From Alphaproteobacteria bacterium (lineage in GTDB: Bacteria; Pseudomonadota; Alphaproteobacteria; UBA8366; GCA-2717185): a DNA stretch of 45,582 nucleotides. The position numbers were made by a program, and so were the translations under genes. Shown here piece by piece: positions 33,069 through 44,442 of this stretch; position 1 is the first letter of the stretch, and the number at the start of each line of letters is the position of its first letter. The stretch is taken from the NCBI GenBank assembly GCA_040905865.1, contig JBBDQU010000025.1:1-45582 (forward strand), read 5' to 3'. Below the pieces are notes generated by a model. It was not told the origin of the DNA and searched no databases. It saw only the letters and a list, made by a program, of their open reading frames with translations.

Positions 33069-34364
33069 ATGGGGAAAATCAGCCGGTATATCAAGGGAGC
33101 CACAATTGCGGGCGCCCTGGCCGGAGTAACGCTTGCGGCGCCCGCGCAGGCGCAGGACACGATCAAGGTTGGCGTCCTGCACTCGCTTTCGGGAACCATG
33201 GCGATCAGTGAAACGACCCTGAAGGACACCGTCCTGATGCTCGTCGACGACCTCAACAAGAATGGCGGGCTGCTCGGCAAGAAGGTCGAGGCGGTTGTCG
33301 TCGATCCCGCATCCAACTGGCCGCTGTTCGCCGAGAAGGCGCGCGAACTGATCGAAAAGGAGAAGGTCCAGGCGGTTTTCGGCTGCTGGACATCCGTGTC
33401 CCGCAAATCCGTGCTGCCGGTGTTCGAGGAACTGAACAGCATGCTGTTTTATCCGGTGCAGTATGAAGGCGAGGAAAGTTCGCGCAACGTGTTCTATACC
33501 GGCGCGGCGCCGAACCAGCAGGCCATCCCGGCCGTGGAATACCTGATGGGCGAGGAAGGCGGCGCCGCCAAGCGCTGGGTCCTGCTCGGCACGGATTACG
33601 TCTACCCGCGCACGACCAACAAGATCCTGCGGGCATTCCTGCATTCCAAGGGCGTCAGCGATGACGACATCATGGAAAACTACACCCCGTTCGGTCATTC
33701 CGACTGGCAGACCATCGTCGCCGATGTGAAGAAATTCGCGTCCGCCGGCAAGAAGACCGCCGTCGTATCGACTATCAATGGCGATGCCAACGTGCCGTTC
33801 TACAAGGAACTGGGCAACCAGGGCATCAAGGCCGAGGATATCCCGGTCGTCGCCTTCTCGGTCGGTGAGGAAGAACTCGCCGGTCTCGACACGGGCCCGC
33901 TGGTCGGCCATCTCGCCGCCTGGAACTACTTCATGAGCGTCGAAGGCGAAGCCAATTCGGCCTTCATCAAGAAATGGCACGCCTTCATCAAGGATCCGAA
34001 GCGCGTGACCAACGATCCGATGGAAGCGACCTATATCGGCTTCCAGATGTGGGTGCAGGCGGTCAAGCAGGCCGGCACCACCGATGTGGATGCGGTTCGC
34101 CAGGCCATGTACGGCCAGACGGTCCCCAACCTGACCGGCGGCGTCGCGGTGATGAACACCAACCACCACCTGTCCAAGCCGGTGCTGATCGGCGAGATCC
34201 AGGACAATGGCCAATTCGATACGGTCTGGAAGACCGATGGCGAAGTCATTGGCGACGCCTGGTCGGATTTCATTCCGGAAAGCGCGAAACTGACCGCCGA
34301 CTGGACCTATCCCTGGGTCTGCGGCAACTGCGAGAAGCCGAAATACGGCATGATGATGCAGTAG
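33069..34364 (+). CDS. urtA: Urea ABC transporter substrate-binding protein
   Basis: A 431-residue exported protein. The signal peptide is at 1-28 (APAQAQ cleavage) and a periplasmic-binding type I fold follows: IKVGVLHSLSGTMAISETTL, FGCWTSVSRKSVLPVFEELN, and LFYPVQYEGEESSRNVFYTG are the characteristic UrtA segments. The C-terminal WVCGNCEKPKYGMMMQ is also typical. It binds urea in the periplasm and delivers it to UrtBC. TTTGGAGGA precedes the ATG. It is the first gene of the twelve-gene operon and is probably produced in excess, given the stable hairpin that follows. Confidence 0.96.
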   Translation: MGKISRYIKGATIAGALAGVTLAAPAQAQDTIKVGVLHSLSGTMAISETTLKDTVLMLVDDLNKNGGLLGKKVEAVVVDPASNWPLFAEKARELIEKEKVQAVFGCWTSVSRKSVLPVFEELNSMLFYPVQYEGEESSRNVFYTGAAPNQQAIPAVEYLMGEEGGAAKRWVLLGTDYVYPRTTNKILRAFLHSKGVSDDDIMENYTPFGHSDWQTIVADVKKFASAGKKTAVVSTINGDANVPFYKELGNQGIKAEDIPVVAFSVGEEELAGLDTGPLVGHLAAWNYFMSVEGEANSAFIKKWHAFIKDPKRVTNDPMEATYIGFQMWVQAVKQAGTTDVDAVRQAMYGQTVPNLTGGVAVMNTNHHLSKPVLIGEIQDNGQFDTVWKTDGEVIGDAWSDFIPESAKLTADWTYPWVCGNCEKPKYGMMMQ

Positions 34365-34380
34365 GGCTGATCCGTCATCA

Positions 34381-34416
34381 TCCGCCGGGTCACGACAAGG
34401 CCCGTGACCCGGCGGA
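34381..34416 (+). promoter_or_regulatory. Intercistronic 14-bp hairpin between urtA and urtB
   Basis: TCCGCCGGGTCACG (34381-34394) pairs perfectly with CGTGACCCGGCGGA (34403-34416) around an 8-base loop. It starts 17 bases after the urtA stop. There is no T-run, so it is more likely a 3'-end stabiliser, processing site or partial terminator that raises urtA over urtB. Confidence 0.75.
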
Positions 34417-34496
34417 CGATACGGCGCTGTTTGAAGTACTTTCCCGTACCGAGTTCTGACTTCCTCATCCACGGAAGCAATCCTGGCGGCATAAAA

Positions 34497-36155
34497 ATGA
34501 TCACGTACCTTGGGAGGCTCAGGATATGCCTTGTCCTGTCGATGCTCCTTTCCGGATTTGGCGGGTTGCCGGCGCTGGCGGCCGATGAGGCGACGCTGGA
34601 AAAGACTGTCGCCGGGCTGGCGGCGAATGGCTTCGACGACAAGATATCCGCGATCGAGGCGCTGGGCGCCAGCGGCGACAAGCGCGCCGGACCGGTCCTG
34701 GAGGCAATGGTCGAGGGTAATCTCTATACCGTCAAATCCGATAATTCCGTCGTCATTGGCGAGCGCAAGGGCAATGTCTATATCCTGCGGGCGCCGCTGA
34801 CGCTGGCGCCGGTGGCCGAAGTGTCGTCGCAGGACATTACCAAAATCCGGGTCAACAACCGGCTGCGCGGCATCATCCGCGGCGCGCTTGGCGGGCTGGT
34901 GCTGATGAGCGACGACCCTGCGGCCCGGCGGCGGGCGGCTGACGATGTCTTCAAGGCGCGGACCATGGAAATGGGGCCAATGCTCGACAAGGCCCTGGCG
35001 CGGGAAAGCGACGCCACTGTCCGGACCGCGATGGAACGGGCGCTCGCGGCGGTCAACCTGACCCATGCCACGGATTCCGCCGTGCGGATCGACGCGGTGA
35101 AAACGCTGGCGCTGGACGCCGGTCCCGATACGCGCGCGCTGTTGAGCCAGATTGCCGCCGTCGATGGCGACGGCAAACCGGTCGAGGCCGACGCGGCGGT
35201 TCGCGAGGCTGTCGTGGAAGCGCTGGACGAACTCGAAAGCCGGCTCGCCTTCCTGCATGGCGTCGAGGGCATCTTCCAGGGAATCAGCCTCGGTTCGGTG
35301 CTGCTGCTGGCGGCCGTCGGGCTGGCGATCACGTTCGGCGTCATGGGGGTCATCAACATGGCGCATGGCGAACTGGTCATGCTCGGCGCCTATACGACCT
35401 TCGCGGTGCAGGAAGTCTTCCGCAACAGTTTCCCTGGCCTGTTCGACTATTCGCTGCTCGTCGCAATTCCCGCCGCCTTCCTGGTGTCGGCGCTGGCGGG
35501 GGTTGGAATCGAACGCGGCGTCATCCGCTATCTCTATGGCCGGCCGCTGGAAACCCTGCTCGCCACATGGGGGATCAGCCTGGTCCTGCAACAGACGGTG
35601 CGGACGATTTTCGGTCCGACCAACCGCGAGGTCGGCAATCCGTCATGGATGAGCGGCTCGCTCGAAATCACCAACGGGCTGCTGCTGACCTATAACCGGA
35701 TATGGATCATCGTCTTCAGCCTGCTGGTGCTGGGGCTTATCGCCCTGCTGCTCAAGCGCACGACCTTCGGGCTGCGTATCCGCGCGGTGACGCAGAACCG
35801 CGAGATGGCTGCCTCCATGGGCATCCGCACCGGCATGACCGACGCCATGACCTTCGGGCTTGGCTCCGGCATCGCGGGCATGGCCGGGGTGGCGCTCAGC
35901 CAGATCGACAATGTCAGCCCCAACCTGGGGCAGGCTTACATCATCGACTCCTTCATGGTCGTTGTCTTCGGCGGTGTCGGGAACCTTTGGGGCACGCTGG
36001 TCGGCGCCTTCACGCTGGGCATCGTCAACAAGCTGCTCGAACCCGAAGTGGGCGCGGTGCTGGCCAAGATCCTGGTGCTGGTCGCCATCATCCTCTTCAT
36101 CCAGAAACGACCGCGCGGGCTGTTCGCGCTGCGTGGCCGGGCGATTGAATCATGA
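34497..36155 (+). CDS. urtB: Urea ABC transporter permease UrtB
   Basis: A 552-residue permease with a signal-like N-terminus (LVLSMLLSGFGGLPALA). An extracytoplasmic domain of about 220 residues, with HEAT-like repeats (KISAIEALGASGDKRAGPVL), follows. Then comes a LivH-like permease core from about residue 260: MAHGELVMLGAYTTFAVQEV, RAVTQNREMAASMGIRT, and SFMVVVFGGVGNLWGTLVGA. The extra N-terminal domain distinguishes UrtB from LivH. The ATG at 34497 lacks a strong binding site, perhaps because of the upstream hairpin. The stop overlaps urtC (ATGA). Confidence 0.94.
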   Translation: MITYLGRLRICLVLSMLLSGFGGLPALAADEATLEKTVAGLAANGFDDKISAIEALGASGDKRAGPVLEAMVEGNLYTVKSDNSVVIGERKGNVYILRAPLTLAPVAEVSSQDITKIRVNNRLRGIIRGALGGLVLMSDDPAARRRAADDVFKARTMEMGPMLDKALARESDATVRTAMERALAAVNLTHATDSAVRIDAVKTLALDAGPDTRALLSQIAAVDGDGKPVEADAAVREAVVEALDELESRLAFLHGVEGIFQGISLGSVLLLAAVGLAITFGVMGVINMAHGELVMLGAYTTFAVQEVFRNSFPGLFDYSLLVAIPAAFLVSALAGVGIERGVIRYLYGRPLETLLATWGISLVLQQTVRTIFGPTNREVGNPSWMSGSLEITNGLLLTYNRIWIIVFSLLVLGLIALLLKRTTFGLRIRAVTQNREMAASMGIRTGMTDAMTFGLGSGIAGMAGVALSQIDNVSPNLGQAYIIDSFMVVVFGGVGNLWGTLVGAFTLGIVNKLLEPEVGAVLAKILVLVAIILFIQKRPRGLFALRGRAIES

Positions 36156-37291
36156 TGCGCAACGATACGCCATTCGGCTTTATCCGCGGCGATCGCGGCG
36201 GACAGATCATGCTGGCCCTGCTTGTCGTCGCCGCCGTCGCGGTGCCGTTGCTGAACACCATGACCGATCCAGGGTCGGCGGTGCATGTGCCGACTTATAT
36301 CGTCAGCCTGCTCGGCAAATACATGACCTTCGCGCTGCTGGCGCTCAGCGTCGACCTGATCTGGGGCTATTGCGGCATTCTCAGCCTCGGCCATGGCGCG
36401 TTCTTCGCGCTGGGCGGTTATGCCATGGGCATGCACATGATGCGGGAAATCGGCGACCGGGGAAATTACGGCAACGCGGAACTGCCGGATTTCATGGTCT
36501 TCCTGAACTGGAAGGAGCTGCCCTGGTACTGGTACGGCTTCGACAGTTTCGCCTTCGCCGCGATCATGGCGATGGTGGTGCCGGGTCTGCTGGCGCTGCT
36601 GTTCGGCTGGTTTGCCTTCCGTTCCCGGGTGACCGGCGTGTACCTCTCGATCATCACCCAGGCGATGACCTATGCGCTGCTGCTGGCGTTCTTCCGCAAC
36701 GACATGGGATTCGGCGGCAATAACGGGCTGACCGACTTCAAGGACGTGCTCGGCTTCGACCTGCAGGCGGACAGCACGCGGCTGTGGCTGTTCGTCATGT
36801 CGGCGATGGCGGTCGCCGGCGCCTACCTGATCTGCCGTTTCATCATCTGTTCGCGCACCGGGCGCGTGCTGGTTGCGATCCGCGATGCGGAAAGCCGGGT
36901 CCGCTTCCTCGGCTACAGGGTCGAATACTACAAGCTGTTCGTCTTTACCGTGTCGGCGATGCTGGCGGGGGTCGCAGGCGCGCTCTACGTGCCCCAGGTC
37001 GGGATCATCAACCCCAGCGAATTTTCCCCGGCCAATTCGATTGAGATCGTCATCTGGGTCGCGGTCGGCGGGCGCGGCTCGCTGTATGGCGCGGTGCTTG
37101 GCGCGATCCTGATCAATTATGCCCGGACCTATTTCACCGGCGCGCTGCCCGAACTGTGGCTGTTCATGCTGGGCGGCATCTTCATTCTCTCGACGCTGTT
37201 CCTGCCGAAGGGGCTGGTGGGCGCGTTGCCCAGCTTCAAACTGCCGGGCCGCGTCGCGCGGGATTCCCGCATCGAGGAGAAAACGGCATGA
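36152..37291 (+). CDS. urtC: Urea ABC transporter permease UrtC
   Basis: A 379-residue LivM-type membrane protein with many hydrophobic helices, GYCGILSLGHGAFFALGGYA in the N-terminal third, and the late VAVGGRGSLYGAVLGAILIN typical of this family. It pairs with UrtB to form the membrane channel. It overlaps both urtB and urtD by 4 bases, so the three are translationally coupled. Confidence 0.95.
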   Translation: MMRNDTPFGFIRGDRGGQIMLALLVVAAVAVPLLNTMTDPGSAVHVPTYIVSLLGKYMTFALLALSVDLIWGYCGILSLGHGAFFALGGYAMGMHMMREIGDRGNYGNAELPDFMVFLNWKELPWYWYGFDSFAFAAIMAMVVPGLLALLFGWFAFRSRVTGVYLSIITQAMTYALLLAFFRNDMGFGGNNGLTDFKDVLGFDLQADSTRLWLFVMSAMAVAGAYLICRFIICSRTGRVLVAIRDAESRVRFLGYRVEYYKLFVFTVSAMLAGVAGALYVPQVGIINPSEFSPANSIEIVIWVAVGGRGSLYGAVLGAILINYARTYFTGALPELWLFMLGGIFILSTLFLPKGLVGALPSFKLPGRVARDSRIEEKTA

Positions 37292-38052
37292 ATCCTGTCG
37301 CGGATATTTCCCGATCCGATACCGTCCTCTACCTGGACGGCGTGTCGGTCAGCTTCGACGGGTTCAAGGCGCTGAACAGCCTCAGCTTCTATGTCGATAC
37401 CGGCGAATTGCGCGCCATCATCGGCCCGAACGGCGCGGGCAAGACGACGATGATGGATGTGGTCACCGGCAAGACCCGGCCCGATGAGGGGCAGGTGTTT
37501 TTCCGCGGCAATATCGACCTGACCCGGATGGACGAAGCCAGGATCGCCAATCTGGGGATCGGCCGGAAGTTCCAGAAGCCGACCGTCTTTGAACGCCAGA
37601 GCGTCTTCGATAACCTGGAACTGGCGCTGGCGGGCAATCGCAGGGTGCTGGCCTCGCTGCTGTTCAGGCTGAACGGCGAACAGCGCGACCGGATCGACGC
37701 GGTGCTGGAAACCATCATGCTGATCGAACAGCGGGACATGATCGCGGGGAACCTGTCGCACGGCCAGAAGCAATGGCTCGAAATCGGCATGCTGCTGATG
37801 CAGGAACCGGAACTGCTGCTGGTCGACGAACCGGCCGCCGGCATGACCGACGCGGAAACCGAGCAGACGGCGATCCTGCTGCAGAATATCGCCGGCGACC
37901 GGTCGGTCGTCGTGGTCGAGCACGACATGGAATTCGTGCGCGCGCTGGACTGCCGGGTTACGGTGCTGCATGAAGGGACGGTGCTGGCCGAAGGCTCGCT
38001 GGCCAGCGTGCAGAAGGATGAACGGGTTGTCGAAGTGTATCTGGGGCGCTGA
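37288..38052 (+). CDS. urtD: Urea ABC transporter ATPase UrtD
   Basis: A 254-residue LivG-type ATPase. Walker A is GPNGAGKTT (about 45-53), the signature LSHGQKQ, Walker B LLLVDEPAAGM, and a final VVEHDMEFVR H-loop. GAGGAGA precedes the ATG at 37288, which overlaps the urtC stop. A frame from 37156 is a spurious extension into urtC. It powers urea import together with UrtE. Confidence 0.95.
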   Translation: MNPVADISRSDTVLYLDGVSVSFDGFKALNSLSFYVDTGELRAIIGPNGAGKTTMMDVVTGKTRPDEGQVFFRGNIDLTRMDEARIANLGIGRKFQKPTVFERQSVFDNLELALAGNRRVLASLLFRLNGEQRDRIDAVLETIMLIEQRDMIAGNLSHGQKQWLEIGMLLMQEPELLLVDEPAAGMTDAETEQTAILLQNIAGDRSVVVVEHDMEFVRALDCRVTVLHEGTVLAEGSLASVQKDERVVEVYLGR

Positions 38053-38055
38053 GCG

Positions 38056-38751
38056 ATGTTGCAGGTAACCGGGCTGGATCTCTTCTACGGCGCCAGCCAG
38101 GCGCTGCGCAGTGTCGACCTGACGGCGGAAAAGGGCGCTGTCACCTGCGTCATGGGTCGCAACGGCGTCGGCAAGACCAGCCTGCTGCGCGCCATCGCCG
38201 GGCAGCAGGGCGTCGCCGGCGGGTCGATGGTCTGGGAGGAATCCGACGTGACGACGCTGGCGCCCTATGACCGCGCCGCCCGTGGCATCGCCTATGTGCC
38301 GCAGGGCCGGGAAATCTTCCCGCTGCTGACGGTCGAGGAAAACCTGGAAACCGGCTATGCCGCCGTGCCGCGCGCCCTGCGCCACGTCCCCGACGATATC
38401 TACCAGCTGTTCCCGGTGCTGCGCGACATGCTGGGCCGCCGTGGCGGGGACCTGTCCGGCGGCCAGCAGCAGCAGCTTGCCATCGCGCGGGCGCTGGTGA
38501 CCCGGCCGCGCCTGTTGCTGCTGGACGAGCCGACCGAAGGCATCCAGCCGTCGATCATCAAGGATATCGAACGCATCATCCGCCTTCTCGCCGATCAGGG
38601 CGAAATGGCCATCGTGCTGGTCGAGCAGTATTTCGAATTCGCGCGCGATCTCGCCGACGCCTTCGTCGTCATGGATCGTGGCGAGGTCGTGCTGTCGGGC
38701 AGGAAGGACGACATGGTGGAAGCGGATGTCCGTCGCTACCTTACGGTCTGA
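38056..38751 (+). CDS. urtE: Urea ABC transporter ATPase UrtE
   Basis: A 231-residue LivF-type ATPase with Walker A GRNGVGKTSLLRAI, signature LSGGQQQQLAIARAL, Walker B LLLLDEPTEGIQPSI and an EQYFEFARDLAD H-loop region. It starts 3 bases after urtD. Its 3' end overlaps the ureD start by 26 bases, joining transport and urease genes in one transcript. Confidence 0.95.
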   Translation: MLQVTGLDLFYGASQALRSVDLTAEKGAVTCVMGRNGVGKTSLLRAIAGQQGVAGGSMVWEESDVTTLAPYDRAARGIAYVPQGREIFPLLTVEENLETGYAAVPRALRHVPDDIYQLFPVLRDMLGRRGGDLSGGQQQQLAIARALVTRPRLLLLDEPTEGIQPSIIKDIERIIRLLADQGEMAIVLVEQYFEFARDLADAFVVMDRGEVVLSGRKDDMVEADVRRYLTV

Positions 38752-39580
38752 TCCCGTCAACCTGTCGCATGGCGCGGCGCGGATCGCCTTCCGCCATGAC
38801 GGTCGCGTGACGCGCCTTGCCGATCTTTACCACCATGACCCGCTGCGGGTCGTCTTTCCGAACCCGGCGCCGGGGGAGCCGCCACTGGCGGTGCTGGTGA
38901 CCACGTCGGGCGGGCTGGTCGGCGGCGACCGGCTGGATGTGGACGTAACGCTGGAAGCGGACGCGCTGGCGATGGTGCTCGGCCAGGCGGCGGAGAAGGT
39001 TTACCGCTCCGCCGGGACGGATTGCCGGATCGAGGTCGCGCTGCGCGCGGATGCGGGGTCCTGGCTGGAATACCTGCCGCAGGAAACCATCCTGTTCGAG
39101 GGCACGCGGATGCGCCGGCGGACGCGGATCGATACCGTAACGGGCGCGCGGGTGCTGGCCGGGGAAATGCTGGTCTTCGGCCGGATCGCGCGCGGCGAAA
39201 CCGTCACCGGCGGGCTGGTCCGCGACGTCTGGGAAATCCGCCGCGACGGCAGGCTGGTCTGGGCCGATGCGCTGCACATGCAAACCCCGCTGGCGGCGGT
39301 GCTGGCGCATCCGGCCGGGTTCGACGGTGCAATCGCCTGCGCGACGGTGGTATACGCCGGCGATGACGCCGCCGAACGGCTCGAATTCGCCCGCGCGGCG
39401 CTGGGCGCGGAAGGCGACAGCCTGCGCGGCGGCGCGACGCTGGTGAACGGGGTATTGATTATGCGCTGGCTGGGCCGGGATGCGTTCACATTGCGCCGCG
39501 CATTCGGTAATTTCTGGTCAGCCTTCCGGCAGGAAACGGCGGGACTGCCCGCCGCCCTGCCGCGCCTCTGGCATATGTAA
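38726..39580 (+). CDS. ureD: Urease accessory protein UreD
   Basis: A 284-residue UreD/UreH protein: GAARIAFRHDGRVTRLADLY near the N-terminus, VLVTTSGGLVGGDRLDVDV, QAAEKVYRSAG, and EYLPQETILFEGTRMRRRTR are the family hallmarks. It binds apo-urease with UreF and UreG and helps deliver nickel. I start at the ATG 38726 within the urtE end; a frame from 38678 reads an out-of-frame Trp/Arg-rich stretch and is not used. Confidence 0.93.
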   Translation: MSVATLRSDPVNLSHGAARIAFRHDGRVTRLADLYHHDPLRVVFPNPAPGEPPLAVLVTTSGGLVGGDRLDVDVTLEADALAMVLGQAAEKVYRSAGTDCRIEVALRADAGSWLEYLPQETILFEGTRMRRRTRIDTVTGARVLAGEMLVFGRIARGETVTGGLVRDVWEIRRDGRLVWADALHMQTPLAAVLAHPAGFDGAIACATVVYAGDDAAERLEFARAALGAEGDSLRGGATLVNGVLIMRWLGRDAFTLRRAFGNFWSAFRQETAGLPAALPRLWHM

Positions 39581-39601
39581 CCGATAGGGGAGGATGAAGC
39601 C

Positions 39602-39904
39602 GTGCATCTGACGCCACGAGAAAAGGACAAGCTGCTGGTCGCGACCGCCGCGATGGTCGCGCGCCGCCGGCTGGAACGCGGGGTCAAGCTGAACTACCCC
39701 GAAGCCATCGCGCTGATCAGCGATTTCGTGGTCGAGGGCGCGCGCGACGGCCGCTCCGTCGCAGAACTGATGCAGGCGGGCGGCACCGTGCTGACCCGCG
39801 ACCAGGTGATGGACGGCATCGCCGAGATGATCCACGACATCCAGGTCGAGGCGACCTTCCCCGACGGGACCAAGCTGGTCACCGTCCATGACCCGATCCG
39901 CTGA
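39602..39904 (+). CDS. ureA: Urease gamma subunit
   Basis: A 100-residue protein with the complete gamma-subunit sequence pattern ([40 protein letters not shown], and a final [10 protein letters not shown]). It starts with GTG at 39602, preceded by GGGGAGG. It forms part of the (alpha-beta-gamma)3 urease. It lies 21 bases after ureD and 12 before ureB. Confidence 0.97.
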   Translation: MHLTPREKDKLLVATAAMVARRRLERGVKLNYPEAIALISDFVVEGARDGRSVAELMQAGGTVLTRDQVMDGIAEMIHDIQVEATFPDGTKLVTVHDPIR

Positions 39905-39916
39905 GAAAGGCCTGAC

Positions 39917-40228
39917 ATGATCCCCGGAGAAATCATCACCGCCGTTGGCGAGATCGAACTGAACGCGGGCCGCCCGGTCACCACCCTGAAAGTAGCCAAT
40001 ACCGGCGACCGGCCGGTGCAGGTCGGCTCGCACTACCATTTCTTCGAAGTCAACGGCGCGCTGGAATTCGACCGGGCCGCGGCGCGCGGCCAGCGGCTCG
40101 ATATCCCGGCGGGCACGGCGGTGCGGTTCGAGCCGGGCCAGACGCGTGAGGTGTCGCTGATCCCCTATGGCGGCGACCGGATCGTATACGGGTTCAACGC
40201 CGCCGTTCAGGGCAGGCTGGAAGGATAG
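39917..40228 (+). CDS. ureB: Urease beta subunit
   Basis: A 103-residue protein with beta-subunit hallmarks: [20 protein letters not shown] at the start, [19 protein letters not shown] (about 40-58), and [18 protein letters not shown]. It lies 12 bases after ureA and 4 before ureC. Confidence 0.97.
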   Translation: MIPGEIITAVGEIELNAGRPVTTLKVANTGDRPVQVGSHYHFFEVNGALEFDRAAARGQRLDIPAGTAVRFEPGQTREVSLIPYGGDRIVYGFNAAVQGRLEG

Positions 40229-40232
40229 GACG

Positions 40233-41942
<1,710 letters not shown>

Positions 41943-41944
41943 CC

Positions 41945-42487
41945 ATGCGCCGGGCGGTCGAAAAACTGGCGGCGGGGCAGTGGTCGCGGGACGACGCGGT
42001 GGCGAGTGTCACGCTGGATTTCGACGACCGCTACCGCCGCCGCATCCGCCTGACCGACGATGCCGGCGCGCCCTTCCTGCTCGACTTGGCGGATGCGACG
42101 CGGCTGGACGACGGCGACGGGCTGCGGATCGAGGGTGGCGGCATCATCGCGGTGCGCGCCGCCGACGAACCGGTCGCCGACGCCCGCGGCGACACCCCGG
42201 CGCAGACGGCGCGCATCGCCTGGCATCTCGGCAACCGGCACACGCCGATCCAGGTGCTGCCCGACGGGCGGGTGCGGATCCGGCGCGACCATGTGCTGGT
42301 CGCCATGCTGCGCGGCATCGGCGCGACGGTGACGGAACGGGACGGGCCCTTCACGCCCGAACCCGGCGCCTATGAATCCCCCGGCGGGCATGGCCATCAC
42401 GACCACGACCACGATCACGCCGATGACCATGACCACGATCACGATCATGGCCATTCCCACAGCCACGATCACCCCCATGACCGCTGA
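41945..42487 (+). CDS. ureE: Urease accessory nickel metallochaperone UreE, His-rich tail
   Basis: A 180-residue UreE with an N-terminal peptide-binding domain (LDFDDRYRRRIRLTDDAG), a metal-binding domain (AWHLGNRHTPIQVLPDGRVR), and a C-terminal His/Asp-rich tail of about 30 residues from about 148 to the end, with repeated HD and GHSH units. It binds nickel for urease maturation. It starts 2 bases after ureC. The tail-coding DNA overlaps possible upstream starts of ureF, whose alternative frame there is Thr/Met/Ile-rich. Confidence 0.94.
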   Translation: MRRAVEKLAAGQWSRDDAVASVTLDFDDRYRRRIRLTDDAGAPFLLDLADATRLDDGDGLRIEGGGIIAVRAADEPVADARGDTPAQTARIAWHLGNRHTPIQVLPDGRVRIRRDHVLVAMLRGIGATVTERDGPFTPEPGAYESPGGHGHHDHDHDHADDHDHDHDHGHSHSHDHPHDR

Positions 42488-43174
42488 CGGCGCGCTCGGC
42501 GAATCCGGCCTGTACCGGCTGATGACCTGGCTGTCGCCGGGCTTCCCGGTCGGTGCGTTCGGCTATTCCCACGGCGTCGAATACGCCATCGAAGCCGGGC
42601 TCGTCGCCGACGGCGCGGGGCTGCGGCGCTGGATCGAGGGCATCGTCGGCCATGGCGCGGGACGCATCGATGCCGACCTGTTCCGCGACACCTGGCGGGC
42701 GGTCGCCGGCGCGGGCGATCTGGCGCCGACCGTCGAACGGGCGAACGCCACGCGCGGCAGCCGGGAGATGGCGCTGGAAAGCACGGCGCAGGGCACGGCC
42801 TTCCTCGACACGGTGCTGGGCACGGCGGCGGATCCCGCCGTGCTGGACGCCATGCGGCACCTGTCCGCCATCGACCGCAGGCCGGCCTACGCGGTGGCCG
42901 TCGCGGTCGCGGCGGCGTCGATCCGCGTGCCGCTGCGCCCGGCGCTGACCGCCTTCCTGCACGCGCTGGCGGCGAACCTGGTTTCGGCGGCGGTGCGGAT
43001 CGTGCCGCTGGGGCAGAGCGACGGGCAGCGCGCGCTGGCCGGTCTGGAGCCCGCCATCATTGCCGCCGTTGCGGCATCGCTTTCCCGCGACCCGGACGAT
43101 TTCGGCGCCGCCGCGCCGATGGTCGACTGGTGTTCCATGCAACACGAAACCCAATATACGAGGTTGTTCCGATC

Positions 43175-43178
<4 letters not shown>
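42477..43178 (+). CDS. ureF: Urease accessory protein UreF
   Basis: A 233-residue Ure[21 protein letters not shown] near residues 14-33 is the family signature, and a Met/Gln-rich [11 protein letters not shown] end is typical. It acts with UreD and UreG in the activation complex. The ATG at 42477 overlaps the end of ureE by 11 bases. Earlier ATGs (42372, 42447) would add Thr-rich residues read from the ureE His tail and are less likely. Confidence 0.92.
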
Positions 43179-43798
<620 letters not shown>

Positions 43799-43845
43799 GA
43801 GGTTCGTCTCTGTGTTTGACGGTGGCGAGGCGGCAAGGGCAGCCA

Positions 43846-43969
43846 CCTCCTCACCTCGATCCTCTCCTCCTGAAGGAAGAGAGGAAGGGCGGGGGGCCGA
43901 CGCCGCGATATGCTCCCAAGAAGATTATGCCCCTTCTCCTCCAGGGAGGAGAAGGTCGGGATGAGGAGG
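43846..43969. mobile_element. MITE-like element with 25-bp terminal inverted repeats
   Basis: The left end (43846-43870, CCTCCTCACCTCGATCCTCT...) and the reverse complement of the right end (43945-43969, CCTCCTCATCCCGACCTTCT...) agree at 21 of 25 positions. Inside, a perfect 11-bp palindrome CCTTCTCCTCC/GGAGGAGAAGG lies at 43932-43955. The 124-bp element has no coding capacity and resembles rhizobial-type intergenic palindromes. It lies just after ureG and may also act as a transcription stop. No clear target duplication is seen. Confidence 0.65.
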
Positions 43970-44016
43970 GACGGCGGGACGCTTGAAAAGTGAGCGCCAA
44001 TCGCAGTCCAGCCCAT

Positions 44017-44247
44017 TCACGGTGTCCGCGTGAACAGCGCGCGGAACAGGTCCTCGGCGCGTTGCCGCCCCGCTTCGGTGCGCAGAACCGACTTCGCCTT
44101 CCCGGCCGGATTGCCGATCATGCCCTTGCGGTGCAGGCGGTCCAGCGCGTCCCAGTCGAACCCCTTCCACGCGCGATTGCCGTCATGCAGGGTCAGCCAC
44201 AGCAACGCCAGTATCGCCTCGTCGATCTTGTCGGTGTCGATGTCCAT
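44017..44247 (-). CDS. DUF6429-like small protein
   Basis: A 76-residue protein (MDIDTDKIDEAILALLWL, HDGNRAWKGFDWDALDRLHR, GKAKSVLRTEAGRQRAEDLF) that matches my memory of DUF6429, often found next to transposon-related sequence. Its winged-helix-like pattern (short helix, then a KGMIG turn, then a Ser-Val strand) might bind nucleic acid, but the function is unknown. The start at 44247 has GCAGGA upstream; a frame to 44433 runs over repeats. It is on the strand opposite ureG. Confidence 0.7.
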   Translation of the reverse strand: MDIDTDKIDEAILALLWLTLHDGNRAWKGFDWDALDRLHRKGMIGNPAGKAKSVLRTEAGRQRAEDLFRALFTRTP

Positions 44248-44368
44248 GGGACAATCCTGCCATGCGGAAAGTGATATCGCAGCGGCTTTCCTTGGCGCCG
44301 CGTTCCGAATCCAGGTTGCGCCATCGCACCGAAACTCAATGCCCAGCCTTGATCTCCGTTCAGTGCCA

Positions 44369-44416
44369 CGCACAAAAAAAGACCTGACCCCGGATATTGG
44401 TGACCCCGGATATTGG
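44369..44416. repeat. Repeat block: 19-bp unit and tandem 16-bp duplication
   Basis: CGCACAAAAAAAGACCTGA (44369-44387) recurs exactly at 45518-45536. TGACCCCGGATATTGG is present twice in direct succession at 44385-44400 and 44401-44416. The composition (A7 then GACCTGACCCC) is typical of dispersed sequences near small transposons. Confidence 0.75.
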
Positions 44417-44442
44417 CTTCTCCCATCGTTCACTCCCCTAAC

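Noticed and set aside
33027-35591. An 854-residue minus-strand open frame
   Set aside because: It mirrors urtA and urtB codon structure; His/Asp/Arg-rich translation is typical of antisense frames.
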